Source: Holophagales bacterium (GTDB lineage Bacteria > Acidobacteriota > Thermoanaerobaculia > Multivoradales > JAGPDF01). From it: a stretch of 64,000 bases of DNA. How positions within the stretch are numbered: position 1 is the stretch's first letter; the number at the start of each line of letters is the position of its first letter. The notes beneath the pieces are model-generated. The model searched no databases, had not been told where the DNA came from, and saw only the letters and a program-made list of their open reading frames with translations. A program made the translations under genes and the position numbers. The stretch is taken from the NCBI GenBank assembly GCA_016699405.1, contig CP064972.1, forward strand, positions 2,945,501 through 3,009,500. The letters run 5' to 3'. Positions 1 to 7,934 of this stretch are shown here, piece after piece.

Positions 1-461
1 CTCCGGCGAACGATCTCTCTCCGGGCCTCTTCTGCCGGCTCTACGAGGGCGAGTGGCGGAAGCTCCCGGACTTCACGGCGTTGCAGCCGGTGCGAACGCT
101 GACGCTGCCGACGGTCACCCTGCCCGCCGACCGCCCGAAGGACCGCTTCGGGCTGGTCTGCGAGGGCTTCCTGGCGGTACCGGCCGATGCCGTGACCACC
201 TTCTCGTTGCGCTCGGAGGACGGCAGCGAGCTCGTCGTCGACGGCGTTTCGCGGATCCGCCACGACACCATCGACTACATGCGGCGCAACGCCGAGGTGG
301 CGCTGGCGAAGGGCCTGCACCGGATCGAGGTGCGCTACTTCCAGCGCGACTTCGTCGCCGGCCTCGAGTTGCTCGCCGATGCCCCGGGAGAGCCGCTCGC
401 CCCGCTCCCGGCGGCGCGGCTCTTCCACCGTCCGCCGGCACCCGGAGCGGCCGCCAGGTAG
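1..461 (+). CDS. PA14-domain protein, 3' end (partial at window edge)
   Basis: The frame is open from base 3 at the left edge to the TAG at 459-461, so only the carboxy-terminal part of a longer protein is seen. The visible residues have the PA14 pattern: GLFCRLYEGEW near the start, a beta-rich middle with SEDGSELVVDG, and HRIEVRYFQ near the end. PA14 is a carbohydrate-binding beta-barrel usually attached to secreted or surface enzymes. The final 20 residues are Pro/Ala-rich with no further domain. Anything upstream (signal peptide, catalytic part) lies outside the window, so the function of the whole protein cannot be stated. Confidence 0.75.
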   Translation, partial: PANDLSPGLFCRLYEGEWRKLPDFTALQPVRTLTLPTVTLPADRPKDRFGLVCEGFLAVPADAVTTFSLRSEDGSELVVDGVSRIRHDTIDYMRRNAEVALAKGLHRIEVRYFQRDFVAGLELLADAPGEPLAPLPAARLFHRPPAPGAAAR

Positions 462-474
462 GCTCGAGGCCACC

Positions 475-1242
475 ATGCCCGATCGTCGCTTCGACCCCCA
501 GGCGCTCACCCTCGACCCGGCGCTCTCCGGACAGCCGCTGCCCTCGCCGCGGCGGCGGCTGGCGGCGTTCGCCCTCGACTATGCGCTCCTGCTGCTGCCC
601 ACCCTGGCCGCGGCGCTCACCTTCGCCGCTCTCGCGCTGCGGCTGACCGATGCGACCGGCTATGCGGCGGTCAAGACAGCGGTCTTCGCCATGCCGCGGG
701 AGCCGCAGGCACAGCACGCGCTGATGCGAGACCTCGCGCCGGTGCTCGTCCGCATCGACGCCGACGGGCTGTCCGCGGCGGTGAAGGCCGACGTGGAGGA
801 CGGCAACCTCGACGCGGCGGCCGATCGCCTCGCGACGATCGACCTGCTCGTCTCGCTCGATGTGGGCGGCGGCCAGCCCAAGAACCTCGCGACGAACACC
901 GTTCGCCTCGCGCTCGAACGGCTGATCCCCGACGGGATCCGCACGGCGGCGCTGTTCCTCGTGCCGGCGATCTACTTCGCCTTCGCCACCTGGCGTTGGG
1001 GGACGACGATCGGCAAGCGGCTGTTCGGGCTGCGCGTCGTGCGGCTCGACGGTCGGCGCCTCACGCTGGTCGAGAGCATCGAGCGCTTCGGCGCCTACTT
1101 CGGCGTCTTCGGTACCCTCGGGCTCGGTCTCCTCGACCTCTGGCGCGACCCGAACGGGCGTCTCGGCCACGACCATGCCGTCGACACGGTGGTGGTCCGG
1201 GCCTTGCCGTCGCGACCTACACTCGCCGCGCCGCTCGACTAG
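475..1242 (+). CDS. RDD family membrane protein
   Basis: A 255-residue membrane protein. The start is the ATG at 475, 13 bases after the PA14 stop; the same frame runs further upstream but overlaps that gene. Residues about 22-50 (RRRLAAFALDYALLLLP onward) give the Arg/Asp pattern and first membrane span of the RDD family. A second span lies near residues 155-170, followed by the family signature around TIGKRLFGLRVVRLDGR and a last hydrophobic segment. The long loop between spans 1 and 2 is polar and larger than usual. RDD proteins are widespread with poorly known roles; some are linked to transport. No partner gene points to a substrate. Confidence 0.8.
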   Translation: MPDRRFDPQALTLDPALSGQPLPSPRRRLAAFALDYALLLLPTLAAALTFAALALRLTDATGYAAVKTAVFAMPREPQAQHALMRDLAPVLVRIDADGLSAAVKADVEDGNLDAAADRLATIDLLVSLDVGGGQPKNLATNTVRLALERLIPDGIRTAALFLVPAIYFAFATWRWGTTIGKRLFGLRVVRLDGRRLTLVESIERFGAYFGVFGTLGLGLLDLWRDPNGRLGHDHAVDTVVVRALPSRPTLAAPLD

Positions 1243-1319
1243 CGTCTCGTTTGCTGCCGGCGCGGCCCTCCCGCGGTTCGGGAGAGCGCTCGTCGTTCGA
1301 CCGGCCAAGTAAAGCACGC

Positions 1320-1348
1320 TTGACATTTCGTCGGGTCGCGTCGAGAAT
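1320..1348 (+). promoter_or_regulatory. Sigma70-type promoter for the HTH operon
   Basis: TTGACA at 1320-1325, a 17-base spacer, then GAGAAT at 1343-1348. Transcription would begin near 1355, about 16 bases before the ATG at 1371, with GGAAAG at 1354-1359 as a possible ribosome site. The -35 is perfect and the -10 weak. Confidence 0.5.
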
Positions 1349-1370
1349 CTCCGTGGAAAGTGAACTTGAC

Positions 1371-1583
1371 ATGGCGACGACCATCCACAACCGGGTTCGC
1401 GAGCTCCGCCTGGCGCAGGGCTGGACCCAGCAGCAGCTCGCCGAGGCCGTCGGCGTCTCGCGGCAGAGCATCAACTCGATCGAGTGCGGTCGCTATGTGC
1501 CGAGCCTGCAGCTGGCCCTGCTGTTCGCCCGGCTCTTCGCCTGTTCCACCGACGACATCTTCACGCTGGAGACCGACCGATGA
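1371..1583 (+). CDS. Small XRE/Cro-type HTH transcriptional regulator
   Basis: A 70-residue, single-domain DNA-binding protein. The helix-turn-helix is complete: RVRELRLAQGWTQQQLAEAVGVS, then RQSINSIECGRYVPSLQLAL, as in the short YozG/YgzD-like regulators that consist only of the XRE domain. ATG at 1371 was chosen because it sits behind GGAAAG and starts the domain; the frame upstream has no family similarity. Its TGA overlaps the ATG of the next gene (ATGA at 1580-1583). In this family the regulator is often co-transcribed with a small membrane protein, as here, and probably controls its own operon. Confidence 0.85.
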   Translation: MATTIHNRVRELRLAQGWTQQQLAEAVGVSRQSINSIECGRYVPSLQLALLFARLFACSTDDIFTLETDR

Positions 1584-1801
1584 GGATTCCGATTCTGGGC
1601 TGGCAGATCGACGAGCGGTTCTTCGCCCACCGGCGGCGCTCGACCAGCGTCGCCGGGGTGGCCGGTGGGCTCGTCGCCATCGGCCTTTTCGCTTACCGCT
1701 ACTACGTCGATCACTTGTGGAGCTGGGATCTTCTCGCGGTCGCCGTCACCGTGGTCGTGGTCAAGCTCGCACTGATGATCCGGTATTTCGCGACGGAATG
1801 A
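1580..1801 (+). CDS. Small two-span membrane protein coupled to the HTH regulator
   Basis: A 73-residue protein starting inside the stop of the HTH gene, so it is probably translationally coupled. It has two hydrophobic segments, roughly residues 24-42 (VAGVAGGLVAIGLFAYRYY) and 49-68 (WDLLAVAVTVVVVKLALMI), joined by a short loop. This fits the small membrane proteins commonly paired with YozG-type regulators. No catalytic motif is visible. The next gene follows 19 bases later. Confidence 0.7.
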   Translation: MRIPILGWQIDERFFAHRRRSTSVAGVAGGLVAIGLFAYRYYVDHLWSWDLLAVAVTVVVVKLALMIRYFATE

Positions 1802-1820
1802 GCTCGGAAAGGAGATCTCG

Positions 1821-2057
1821 ATGAAGCGCCAACTTCGCAGCGAGCGCACGACCTCCATCGCCAGGATCGGGTGGTGCTGCCTGCTCGGCTTCTTCTTCGC
1901 CAACTTCGTTCTCCGGCGCTGGGTCGGGGGAGCGTGGGGTGACGCCCTCGATGGAACGGCCGGCCTGGCGCTGGGCGCCGCCATCGGCTGCCAACTCCTG
2001 GCGATGCGGGCGCGTGGTCGCCAGCTCGACGGCAGGGAGGCCGGACCGTGCGGGTGA
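1821..2057 (+). CDS. Small membrane protein, unknown function
   Basis: A 78-residue protein with a good ribosome site (GGAAAGGAG at 1806-1814). It has a basic amino terminus, one hydrophobic span around residues 16-32 (IGWCCLLGFFFANFVL) and a second weaker span around 45-62, then a charged tail. It appears to be the third member of the operon begun by the HTH gene. Its last 10 bases overlap the GTG start of the MBL hydrolase gene. I do not recognise the family. Confidence 0.6.
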   Translation: MKRQLRSERTTSIARIGWCCLLGFFFANFVLRRWVGGAWGDALDGTAGLALGAAIGCQLLAMRARGRQLDGREAGPCG

Positions 2058-2830
2058 CGATGGTCGGGCACAGCACGCTGATCCTCGAGGGCGGGACGAC
2101 GCGGCTGCTCACCGACCCCTGGTTCGGCACCTTCGGCAATCTCGCGTACGCCCGGCCGAGGCCGCCCGCCTTGACGCGGGAGGAGGTGCCGCGGGTCGAC
2201 GGGGTGCTGCTCTCGCACGGCCACTGGGACCACACCGACCGCCGGTTTCTGCTCTCCCTCGACCGTTCCGTGCCGGTCCTCGGACCGGCGGGCACCGGCT
2301 GGGCGATGCGACTGCGAGGGGTGCGGCGCTTCCAGCCGATGCATGCGTGGGATCGGCTGGAGGTCGGCGAGGCGACGATCACCGCCGTTCCGGCGCTCCA
2401 TCTCGCGCGGACCTGCGGCTTCGTCCTCGAGCTGGACGGCGTCTGCGCCTACTTCGCCGGCGACACCTACCGGCGACCTTGGATGGCGGAGATCGGCCGA
2501 CGATTTCGCCTCGACGTCGCGTTGATGCCCGTCACGACCTATCGCCTGCCGATGACGATGGGGGAGCGAGGGGCGGTCGCGGCGGTCGGCGACCTGCGCC
2601 CGGCGACGGTCATCCCGATCCACCAGGGTCTCCGGCCGCGCTCCTGGCTGTTGCGCAACGCACAGAGCGTGGCGTCGTTCGAGCGGCGGCTCCGCGCCAG
2701 CGGGAGCACGGTCGAGGTCGTCGCCCTGCAGGAGGGTGAGCATTGGGAGGCCGGCGCACGCCCTCGAACGCGCGACGCGGCGCTGCGGCAGGCTGGCGCG
2801 GCGACCGGCCGGGCGCTCTGCGTGAGCTAG
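2048..2830 (+). CDS. MBL-fold metal-dependent hydrolase
   Basis: A 260-residue single-domain metallo-beta-lactamase-fold protein. The zinc-binding signature HGHWDH is at residues 57-62, followed by PALHLA near 120, AGDTYR near 148 and PIHQGL near 195. This is the full ligand set of the UlaG/RomA-like branch, whose members act on lactones, phosphodiesters or lipids. GTG at 2048 is the start because the fold begins there (RVTMVGHSTLILEGG). It overlaps the preceding gene by 10 bases, so it probably belongs to the same operon. Substrate unknown. Confidence 0.8.
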   Translation: MRVTMVGHSTLILEGGTTRLLTDPWFGTFGNLAYARPRPPALTREEVPRVDGVLLSHGHWDHTDRRFLLSLDRSVPVLGPAGTGWAMRLRGVRRFQPMHAWDRLEVGEATITAVPALHLARTCGFVLELDGVCAYFAGDTYRRPWMAEIGRRFRLDVALMPVTTYRLPMTMGERGAVAAVGDLRPATVIPIHQGLRPRSWLLRNAQSVASFERRLRASGSTVEVVALQEGEHWEAGARPRTRDAALRQAGAATGRALCVS

Positions 2831-2905
2831 CACGGCACGCTCCACCGGTCCGTCGGTGGCCTCCGGCGGACCGATTCGTCGTGAACCTCCCCAGAGGGAA
2901 CGACG

Positions 2906-4684
2906 ATGAGCCGAATCGATGTCGACGTGGCGATCGTGGGGGGTGGCCTGGCCGGTCTCTCGCTCGCCCGCCAATTGCTGTTGCAGACCGACCGTACGGT
3001 GCTCGTGCTCGACCGCGCCGCCGAGCTCCCGCCGCGCCGGCAGAAGGTGGGCGAAGCGACGGTGCAGGTGAGCGGTTACTACTTCTCGAAGGTGCTGGAG
3101 CTCGAGGAGTACCTGCTGCGCGAGCACTACATGAAGTACAACCTGCGTTTCCTCTGGAAGAGCGCGGGGACCCCGGCCGATGCGTTCGAGCAGTTCAGCC
3201 AGTCGTACCTGCGACCGCTCTCGAACGTGGCGAGCTATCAGCTCGACCGCAACAAGATCGAGGCCGAGCTGCTGCGGCGCAACCGCGAGGACCCGCGCTG
3301 CCAGGTGATCCACCCGGCAAGCGACGTGCAGGTCGAGCTGGCGGCGGACGACGAGCCGCACCGCCTGCGCTTTCGGGTCGACGGCGAGCCGCGCGAGGCC
3401 GCCGCACGCTGGGTGGTGGACGCCTCGGGTCGGGGTCGTCTGCTGGCCACCAAGCTGGGGCTCGCCGAGCGCGGCGAGATCCGCCACGGCTCGTCGTTCC
3501 TCTGGGTCGACGGCCTGCTCGACATCGAGAAGCTCACCGGGCGCAGCGCGCGGGAGATCCGCCTGGCTCCGGAGCGACGCGCGCTCGGCCACCTGCCGTT
3601 CTTCCTCGCCACGAATCACTTCATGGGCGAGGGTTGGTGGGTGTGGGTGATTCCTCTGCAGGGGAAGACCTCGATCGGGCTGGTCTACGATCGCGCACTC
3701 TTCGACTCGACGACGGTCTCGACGGCGGAGAAGCTCGTCGCCTGGATCTGTCGCGAGTTGCCGCTCTTCGCCCGCGATCTGCCGCAGCGCGAGGTGCTCG
3801 ACTTCTGGGGCTACCGCGACTTCGGCCATACCAGCGCGCAGACCCTCTCGGCCCGGCGCTGGGCCGTGGTCGGTGAGGCGGGGCGTTTTTCCGACCCGCT
3901 CTACAGCCCGGGCGGCGATCTCATCTCGATCTACAACACCCTCGTGCGAGCGGCGATCGAGCTCGACGACGCGGCGGAGCTCGAGCGCCGCGTGCCGCTC
4001 TACGAGCGGGCGATGCGCGCCATCTACGACGCCTACGTGCCGAGCTACGCGGTCTCCTACGCCGTGCTGGCGGATCCCGAGACGTACTCGCTGCGCTACG
4101 TTTGGGAGCTGACGATCTACTTCGCCTTCTACGTCTTCCCGTTCGTCAACGACCTGCACCCGGAGCCGCGCTTCCTGCCGGCGTTCCTGGCGCTCTTCGC
4201 GCAGCTCGGGCCGATGAACCGGAGGCTACACGAGTACTTCGCCGCCTTCTGGGCGTGGCGCAAGGAGCACCTGCCGCCGGCGCCCGGACCGGTGTTCTTC
4301 GACTTCATGAGCCTGGCACCGCTCAAGCGCGCCGAGATGCTCTTCTACCGGGTCGGCATCGAGCCGCGCGAGGCGCTCGGCGACCTGGTGCGCTCGCTCG
4401 ACGATCTGCGGGAGCTCGCCCAGTTCATCCTCGTGCACCTCGCCTCGCGCGTCGCCGGCGATCCGTCGCTGGTCCATCGCCGGGCCTTCGTCGAGGCGTT
4501 CGACCCGCGGCGCGCAGCGTTCGATCCCGCGGAGATTCTCGCCCTCGCGGCGCACGCGGCGGGCGACCCGGAGGTCTGGAGCTGGTCGCTCGATCCGCAG
4601 GTGCTCGCGGCGTTCGCCGCGAAGGAGCCGATGGCCGGTGGAGAGGAGATGGCGACCGCGACCGTCGTCGAGGGGCGGGGATGA
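2906..4684 (+). CDS. FAD-dependent oxidoreductase, tryptophan-halogenase-like
   Basis: A 592-residue flavoprotein. The dinucleotide motif VAIVGGGLAGLSLA spans residues 8-21 and the second FAD motif (VVDASGRG) lies near 170. Two features resemble flavin-dependent halogenases: GWWVWVIP at 243-250 matches the GWxWxIP signature, and Lys77 (in YMKYNLRF) sits where the catalytic Lys of PrnA-type enzymes lies. KVGEAT at 47-52 corresponds to their VGE(A/S)T motif. The carboxy-terminal 190 residues are mostly helical and not recognised. Halogenase-like proteins also include non-halogenating monooxygenases and geranylgeranyl-reductase-like enzymes, so chlorination is not proven. ATGA overlap with the carotenoid oxygenase gene implies joint function. 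Confidence 0.75.
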   Translation: MSRIDVDVAIVGGGLAGLSLARQLLLQTDRTVLVLDRAAELPPRRQKVGEATVQVSGYYFSKVLELEEYLLREHYMKYNLRFLWKSAGTPADAFEQFSQSYLRPLSNVASYQLDRNKIEAELLRRNREDPRCQVIHPASDVQVELAADDEPHRLRFRVDGEPREAAARWVVDASGRGRLLATKLGLAERGEIRHGSSFLWVDGLLDIEKLTGRSAREIRLAPERRALGHLPFFLATNHFMGEGWWVWVIPLQGKTSIGLVYDRALFDSTTVSTAEKLVAWICRELPLFARDLPQREVLDFWGYRDFGHTSAQTLSARRWAVVGEAGRFSDPLYSPGGDLISIYNTLVRAAIELDDAAELERRVPLYERAMRAIYDAYVPSYAVSYAVLADPETYSLRYVWELTIYFAFYVFPFVNDLHPEPRFLPAFLALFAQLGPMNRRLHEYFAAFWAWRKEHLPPAPGPVFFDFMSLAPLKRAEMLFYRVGIEPREALGDLVRSLDDLRELAQFILVHLASRVAGDPSLVHRRAFVEAFDPRRAAFDPAEILALAAHAAGDPEVWSWSLDPQVLAAFAAKEPMAGGEEMATATVVEGRG

Positions 4685-6096
4685 CCGACCACGCTCCCGG
4701 CCTCGAACGACTCTTCCCGGAGGCGGCACCCGAGGGTGTCTGGTCGCTCGCCACGAGCGCAGGTGAGCTTCCGGAGTGGCTGCGCGGCACCTGGCTCGCC
4801 AACGGACCGGGTCGCTTCGCGCGCTCCGGCCAGCGTCTCGAGCACTGGCTCGACGGCGACGGCCTGCTCTCGGCGGTGAGCTTCGACGGGTCGGGCGGAG
4901 CGCGCCTGACGCAGCGTTTCGTCGCGACGCGCAAGCGCGCCGACGAGGAGAGCGCCGGGCGGTTTCTCTATCGCACCTTCGGCACCCGCTTCGCCGAGGA
5001 CCGACTGCTCCACGGCGTCGGCCTCGCGTCGCCGGCCAACGTGAGCGTCTATCCGTTTCGCGGCGAGCTCGTGGCGTTCGGCGAACAGGGGTTGCCCTGG
5101 TCGATCGATCCGCAGACGCTCGCCACGCGCGGCGAGCAGACCTTCGATCGCGCGCTCAACGCGGCGAGCCCGTTTTCCGCCCATCCCTGCTTCGACCCGA
5201 CGAGCGGCGAGATGTGGTCGTTCGGCATCTCCTTCGCGGCGTCACGGCCGACGCTGAACCTCTATCGCTTCGGCGCCGTCGGGGGGGACGACCGTTTCCG
5301 CCTGCCGCTGCCGTATCCCTGCTCGATCCACGACTTCGGCCTCTCGCCGCGCTTCGCCATCTTCTACCTGAATCCGTACCTGCTCGACATGGGGACGATG
5401 CTCGGCGGCGGCACGGTGATGGACGCTCTGGCCTGGCGTCCCGAGCTCGGCAGCCGCCTGCTGCTGGTCGAGCGGGCGAGCGGTGAGGTCGCCGCCGATG
5501 TACCGCTCGACGGCCGCTACTGTCTGCACCAGATCAACGCGTTCGAAGCGGGCGATCGGCTGGTGATCGACCTGCTCGAGCTCGACACGCCGGTCTACGA
5601 CCAGTACCGTCCGATCCCCGAGCTCTTCACGTCGGTGAGCGCTGGGCGGCCCCGCCGTCTGGTGGTCGACCTCGTGCGCCACGAGATCGTCGAGACGATC
5701 GAGGTCGCCTACGAGCGGGCGCCCGACTTCGCGGCGCACGACCCGCACGAGGCACTCTCGCCGTCGCGCCATTTCTGGATGCTCGGCATCGCCGCCACCG
5801 GGCAGCCGGGTCGCAAGTTCTTCGACGAGATCGTTCACGGAGACTGGGAGCAACCCGACCGTGTCGACCTCTGGCGCGCCCCCGCCGGCCACTACCTCGG
5901 CGCCGAGCCGGTCTTCGTCCGTGCCCCCGGCGGCGGCGACGCCGGCATCGTCCTCTGCCAGCTCTTCGACGCCACGACCCCGAGCGCCGCCCTCGTCCTC
6001 TTCGACGCCTTCGACCTCCCCCGCGGCCCCCTCGCCCGCCTCCCGCTCCCCACCGGAACCCCGCCGCAGTTCCATACGACGTTCGTGCCGCGCTGA
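4681..6096 (+). CDS. Carotenoid oxygenase (RPE65/CCD family)
   Basis: A 471-residue non-haem iron dioxygenase that would cleave a double bond in a carotenoid, apocarotenoid or stilbene-like substrate. The four iron-binding histidines are all present: His168 (FSAHPCFD), His217 (SIHDFGLS), His283 (CLHQINAFE) and His465 (FHTTFVPR). The amino-terminal blade LRGTWLANGPGRF is also typical. Length fits bacterial members. The ATG at 4681 overlaps the stop of the flavoprotein gene, so the two proteins are likely made together and act on the same polyene. It is followed closely by the Rhs region. Confidence 0.88.
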   Translation: MTDHAPGLERLFPEAAPEGVWSLATSAGELPEWLRGTWLANGPGRFARSGQRLEHWLDGDGLLSAVSFDGSGGARLTQRFVATRKRADEESAGRFLYRTFGTRFAEDRLLHGVGLASPANVSVYPFRGELVAFGEQGLPWSIDPQTLATRGEQTFDRALNAASPFSAHPCFDPTSGEMWSFGISFAASRPTLNLYRFGAVGGDDRFRLPLPYPCSIHDFGLSPRFAIFYLNPYLLDMGTMLGGGTVMDALAWRPELGSRLLLVERASGEVAADVPLDGRYCLHQINAFEAGDRLVIDLLELDTPVYDQYRPIPELFTSVSAGRPRRLVVDLVRHEIVETIEVAYERAPDFAAHDPHEALSPSRHFWMLGIAATGQPGRKFFDEIVHGDWEQPDRVDLWRAPAGHYLGAEPVFVRAPGGGDAGIVLCQLFDATTPSAALVLFDAFDLPRGPLARLPLPTGTPPQFHTTFVPR

Positions 6097-6137
6097 GCGC
6101 GTCGCTCCTGGGCCGGATCCTTACGAAGACGGAGACG

Positions 6138-7238
6138 GTGGGCAGCGCGACCCGAGTGTGGGAGTGCGCTTACGACCCGGAGCGAGGTCGGCTGAAGGAA
6201 GTGAATCCGGTCAACGGCGTGCTGACGAAGGGCTGGCTGTACGCGGGCGGCCTGGCGCCGGTGGCGGAGGTCGACGCGCTGGGGCAGGTGACGGCGACCT
6301 TCGTGTACGCGACAAAGGGGAACGTGCCGGACGACGTGCTGCGCGACGGCACCTCGTACCGGCTGTTCGCCGACCATCTCGGCTCGGTGCGGTTGGTGGT
6401 CGAAGCGACGACGGGCGCGCTCGTCCAGCAGATCGACGACGACGCCTTCGGTCGGATCCTCTACGACTCGAACCCGGGCTTCCAACCCTTCGGCTTCGCC
6501 GGCGGGCTGCACGACCCGCAGACCGGGCTGACCCGATTCGGTGCGCGGGACTACGACCCGGAGGTGGGGAGGTGGACGAGTAAGGATCCGATTGGGTTTG
6601 GCGGGGGGAGTGCCGGGTTGTATGAGTACGTGGGCAACGATCCAGCGAATGCCGTGGACTCCTCTGGGCTTTGGATTACACCCTGGGAAGTACTGGATCT
6701 GTGGTCATACCAGCAGTCGTCGGCGGAGTTCTCCAACGCCGTTTCCTTGTTCAGTGAGAATCCAAGCGGGGCGAACGCTCTCCTGATCGGCACATCGTTC
6801 GTGACAGCATCAGCAGATGCGGCTGCGTTGGTACTGCCAGTCGTTCCTGCTTGGGGCGGCCTGGTGCTGCGGTCGGTCAGGGCCGGGGAGATCGTTGTCG
6901 GTGGAATCAAAGCCAACCGAGCTGCTGGGCACGCCGCTGAAGAGTTCTTGCTCGCGACCTACGGTGGTGATAGATGGGCCTCGAGGCCGACCTCGCTTGG
7001 GAGGCGCTTCATAGACAACCTGGCGAACGGCGTGGCTCGTGAGTCGAAAGTCGGGAGGACGGCTTTGACCCCGAGAATCGAGATGCAGATCGCGAAAGAC
7101 GTTGAGCTATTGAATACGGCAGGTAGCGGTGTTCTCAAGGTGGAGTGGCACTTCTTTCCCGGGCCAACCGGCCTCGGCCCTACCGAACCGCTTCGAAAGG
7201 CGCTGAAAGAAGCTGGAATAGCAATCATCTCCCATTGA
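6138..7238 (+). CDS. Truncated Rhs cassette A with endonuclease-like toxin tip
   Basis: A 366-residue orphan carboxy-terminal Rhs piece from a GTG at 6138. Bases about 6110-6200 match the core at 8836-8935 of cassette B, then the sequence jumps to the equivalent of about 9230, so some 300 bases of core are deleted. The hyperconserved end of the core (FGARDYDPEVGRWTSKDPIGF) follows, then a variable tip from about residue 160. The last 90 residues, with RESKVGRTALTPRIEMQIAKD and VEWHFF, resemble PD-(D/E)xK restriction-endonuclease-fold toxin tips. Without the amino-terminal shell it is probably not secreted by itself and may serve as a recombination donor. The tip is visibly poorer in GC than the core. 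Confidence 0.65.
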   Translation: MGSATRVWECAYDPERGRLKEVNPVNGVLTKGWLYAGGLAPVAEVDALGQVTATFVYATKGNVPDDVLRDGTSYRLFADHLGSVRLVVEATTGALVQQIDDDAFGRILYDSNPGFQPFGFAGGLHDPQTGLTRFGARDYDPEVGRWTSKDPIGFGGGSAGLYEYVGNDPANAVDSSGLWITPWEVLDLWSYQQSSAEFSNAVSLFSENPSGANALLIGTSFVTASADAAALVLPVVPAWGGLVLRSVRAGEIVVGGIKANRAAGHAAEEFLLATYGGDRWASRPTSLGRRFIDNLANGVARESKVGRTALTPRIEMQIAKDVELLNTAGSGVLKVEWHFFPGPTGLGPTEPLRKALKEAGIAIISH

Positions 7239-7245
7239 GGTCCCC

Positions 7246-7761
7246 ATGTCTGATTACCCCAAGTTCGTTCCGCCTGAGAACCTAGCAACAAAGACGCCGC
7301 GAGAGTGGTCGAAAACCGAGGCGGATGAATACGCTTCCTGGCTAGGAAGCGAAGCGGGCGCGCGCACTGCAAACCTGCTCCGCTTCTTTGGCGTTGCTCC
7401 AGAACTCGCCCCAACCGTGCTCCTCGAGGTGCTCGGAAAGCGAGTAGCGGAAGCCCTCCGAACAGAGGCCTTCTCGCAGGGCGAGCAGCTCACCATCGCG
7501 GGCTATGCGCTCGCCGCGGACATGGGCCTCTTGGTTGCCGAGCTTCTGTTGAGGGAATGTGGCGATCGGATCCACTGGCAGGTCGTCCGCCGGCCCAAGA
7601 GCGATCTGGACTACAACCAGCCGGTTCTCGCCGGATTCGGCCCAATGACGCTGAATCCCGTGCGCGGCTCTATTGCCGAGTCGGTCGGGGTCCTCCGGGA
7701 TTGGAGAGGGTGGGATGCTTGGCTGAAGATATTTGGGTTCTGGCGCTCGCGCGCTCAGTGA
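7246..7761 (+). CDS. Candidate immunity protein for Rhs cassette A
   Basis: A 171-residue soluble protein starting 7 bases after the Rhs stop. Similar helical proteins (with a GYALAADMGLLVAELLL-like helix and a PVLAGFG segment) commonly follow this type of endonuclease tip, so it is the likely cognate immunity protein; that link comes from memory of the families and from position. No signal peptide or membrane span is present, which suits neutralisation of a cytoplasmic nuclease. Base composition follows the tip rather than the core. Confidence 0.65.
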   Translation: MSDYPKFVPPENLATKTPREWSKTEADEYASWLGSEAGARTANLLRFFGVAPELAPTVLLEVLGKRVAEALRTEAFSQGEQLTIAGYALAADMGLLVAELLLRECGDRIHWQVVRRPKSDLDYNQPVLAGFGPMTLNPVRGSIAESVGVLRDWRGWDAWLKIFGFWRSRAQ

Positions 7762-7874
7762 ATCGGCCAGGAGTTCACCTGGTCTTGCGGCCGCGTCGCT
7801 CTGAGGGTAGGAAGGCCGCGATCGCGAAGGCTCGCGCGCTCTGTTGACAAGGTGCCAGGGGGCTTTTCAGCGCA

Positions 7875-7934
7875 ACGACACCTCTACGACGTGCGGGACG
7901 CGCTGGTGGGTGTCGACTCGATGAGCGCAACCGC
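7875..7934 (+). other. Rhs core debris and recombination junction
   Basis: Bases about 7884-7915 match the core segment that reads TACGACGTGCGGGGCGCGCT in cassettes B (about 9134) and C (about 10887). The match stops abruptly and sequence from a more upstream part of an Rhs core (DERNRVTSAD) follows in another frame. The piece looks like a remnant of a former cassette left when cassette B was joined here. Confidence 0.55.

Noticed and set aside
1493..4159. An 888-codon minus-strand frame across the MBL and flavoprotein genes
   Set aside because: Arg/His/Gln-rich shadow of strongly supported plus-strand genes; no domain.
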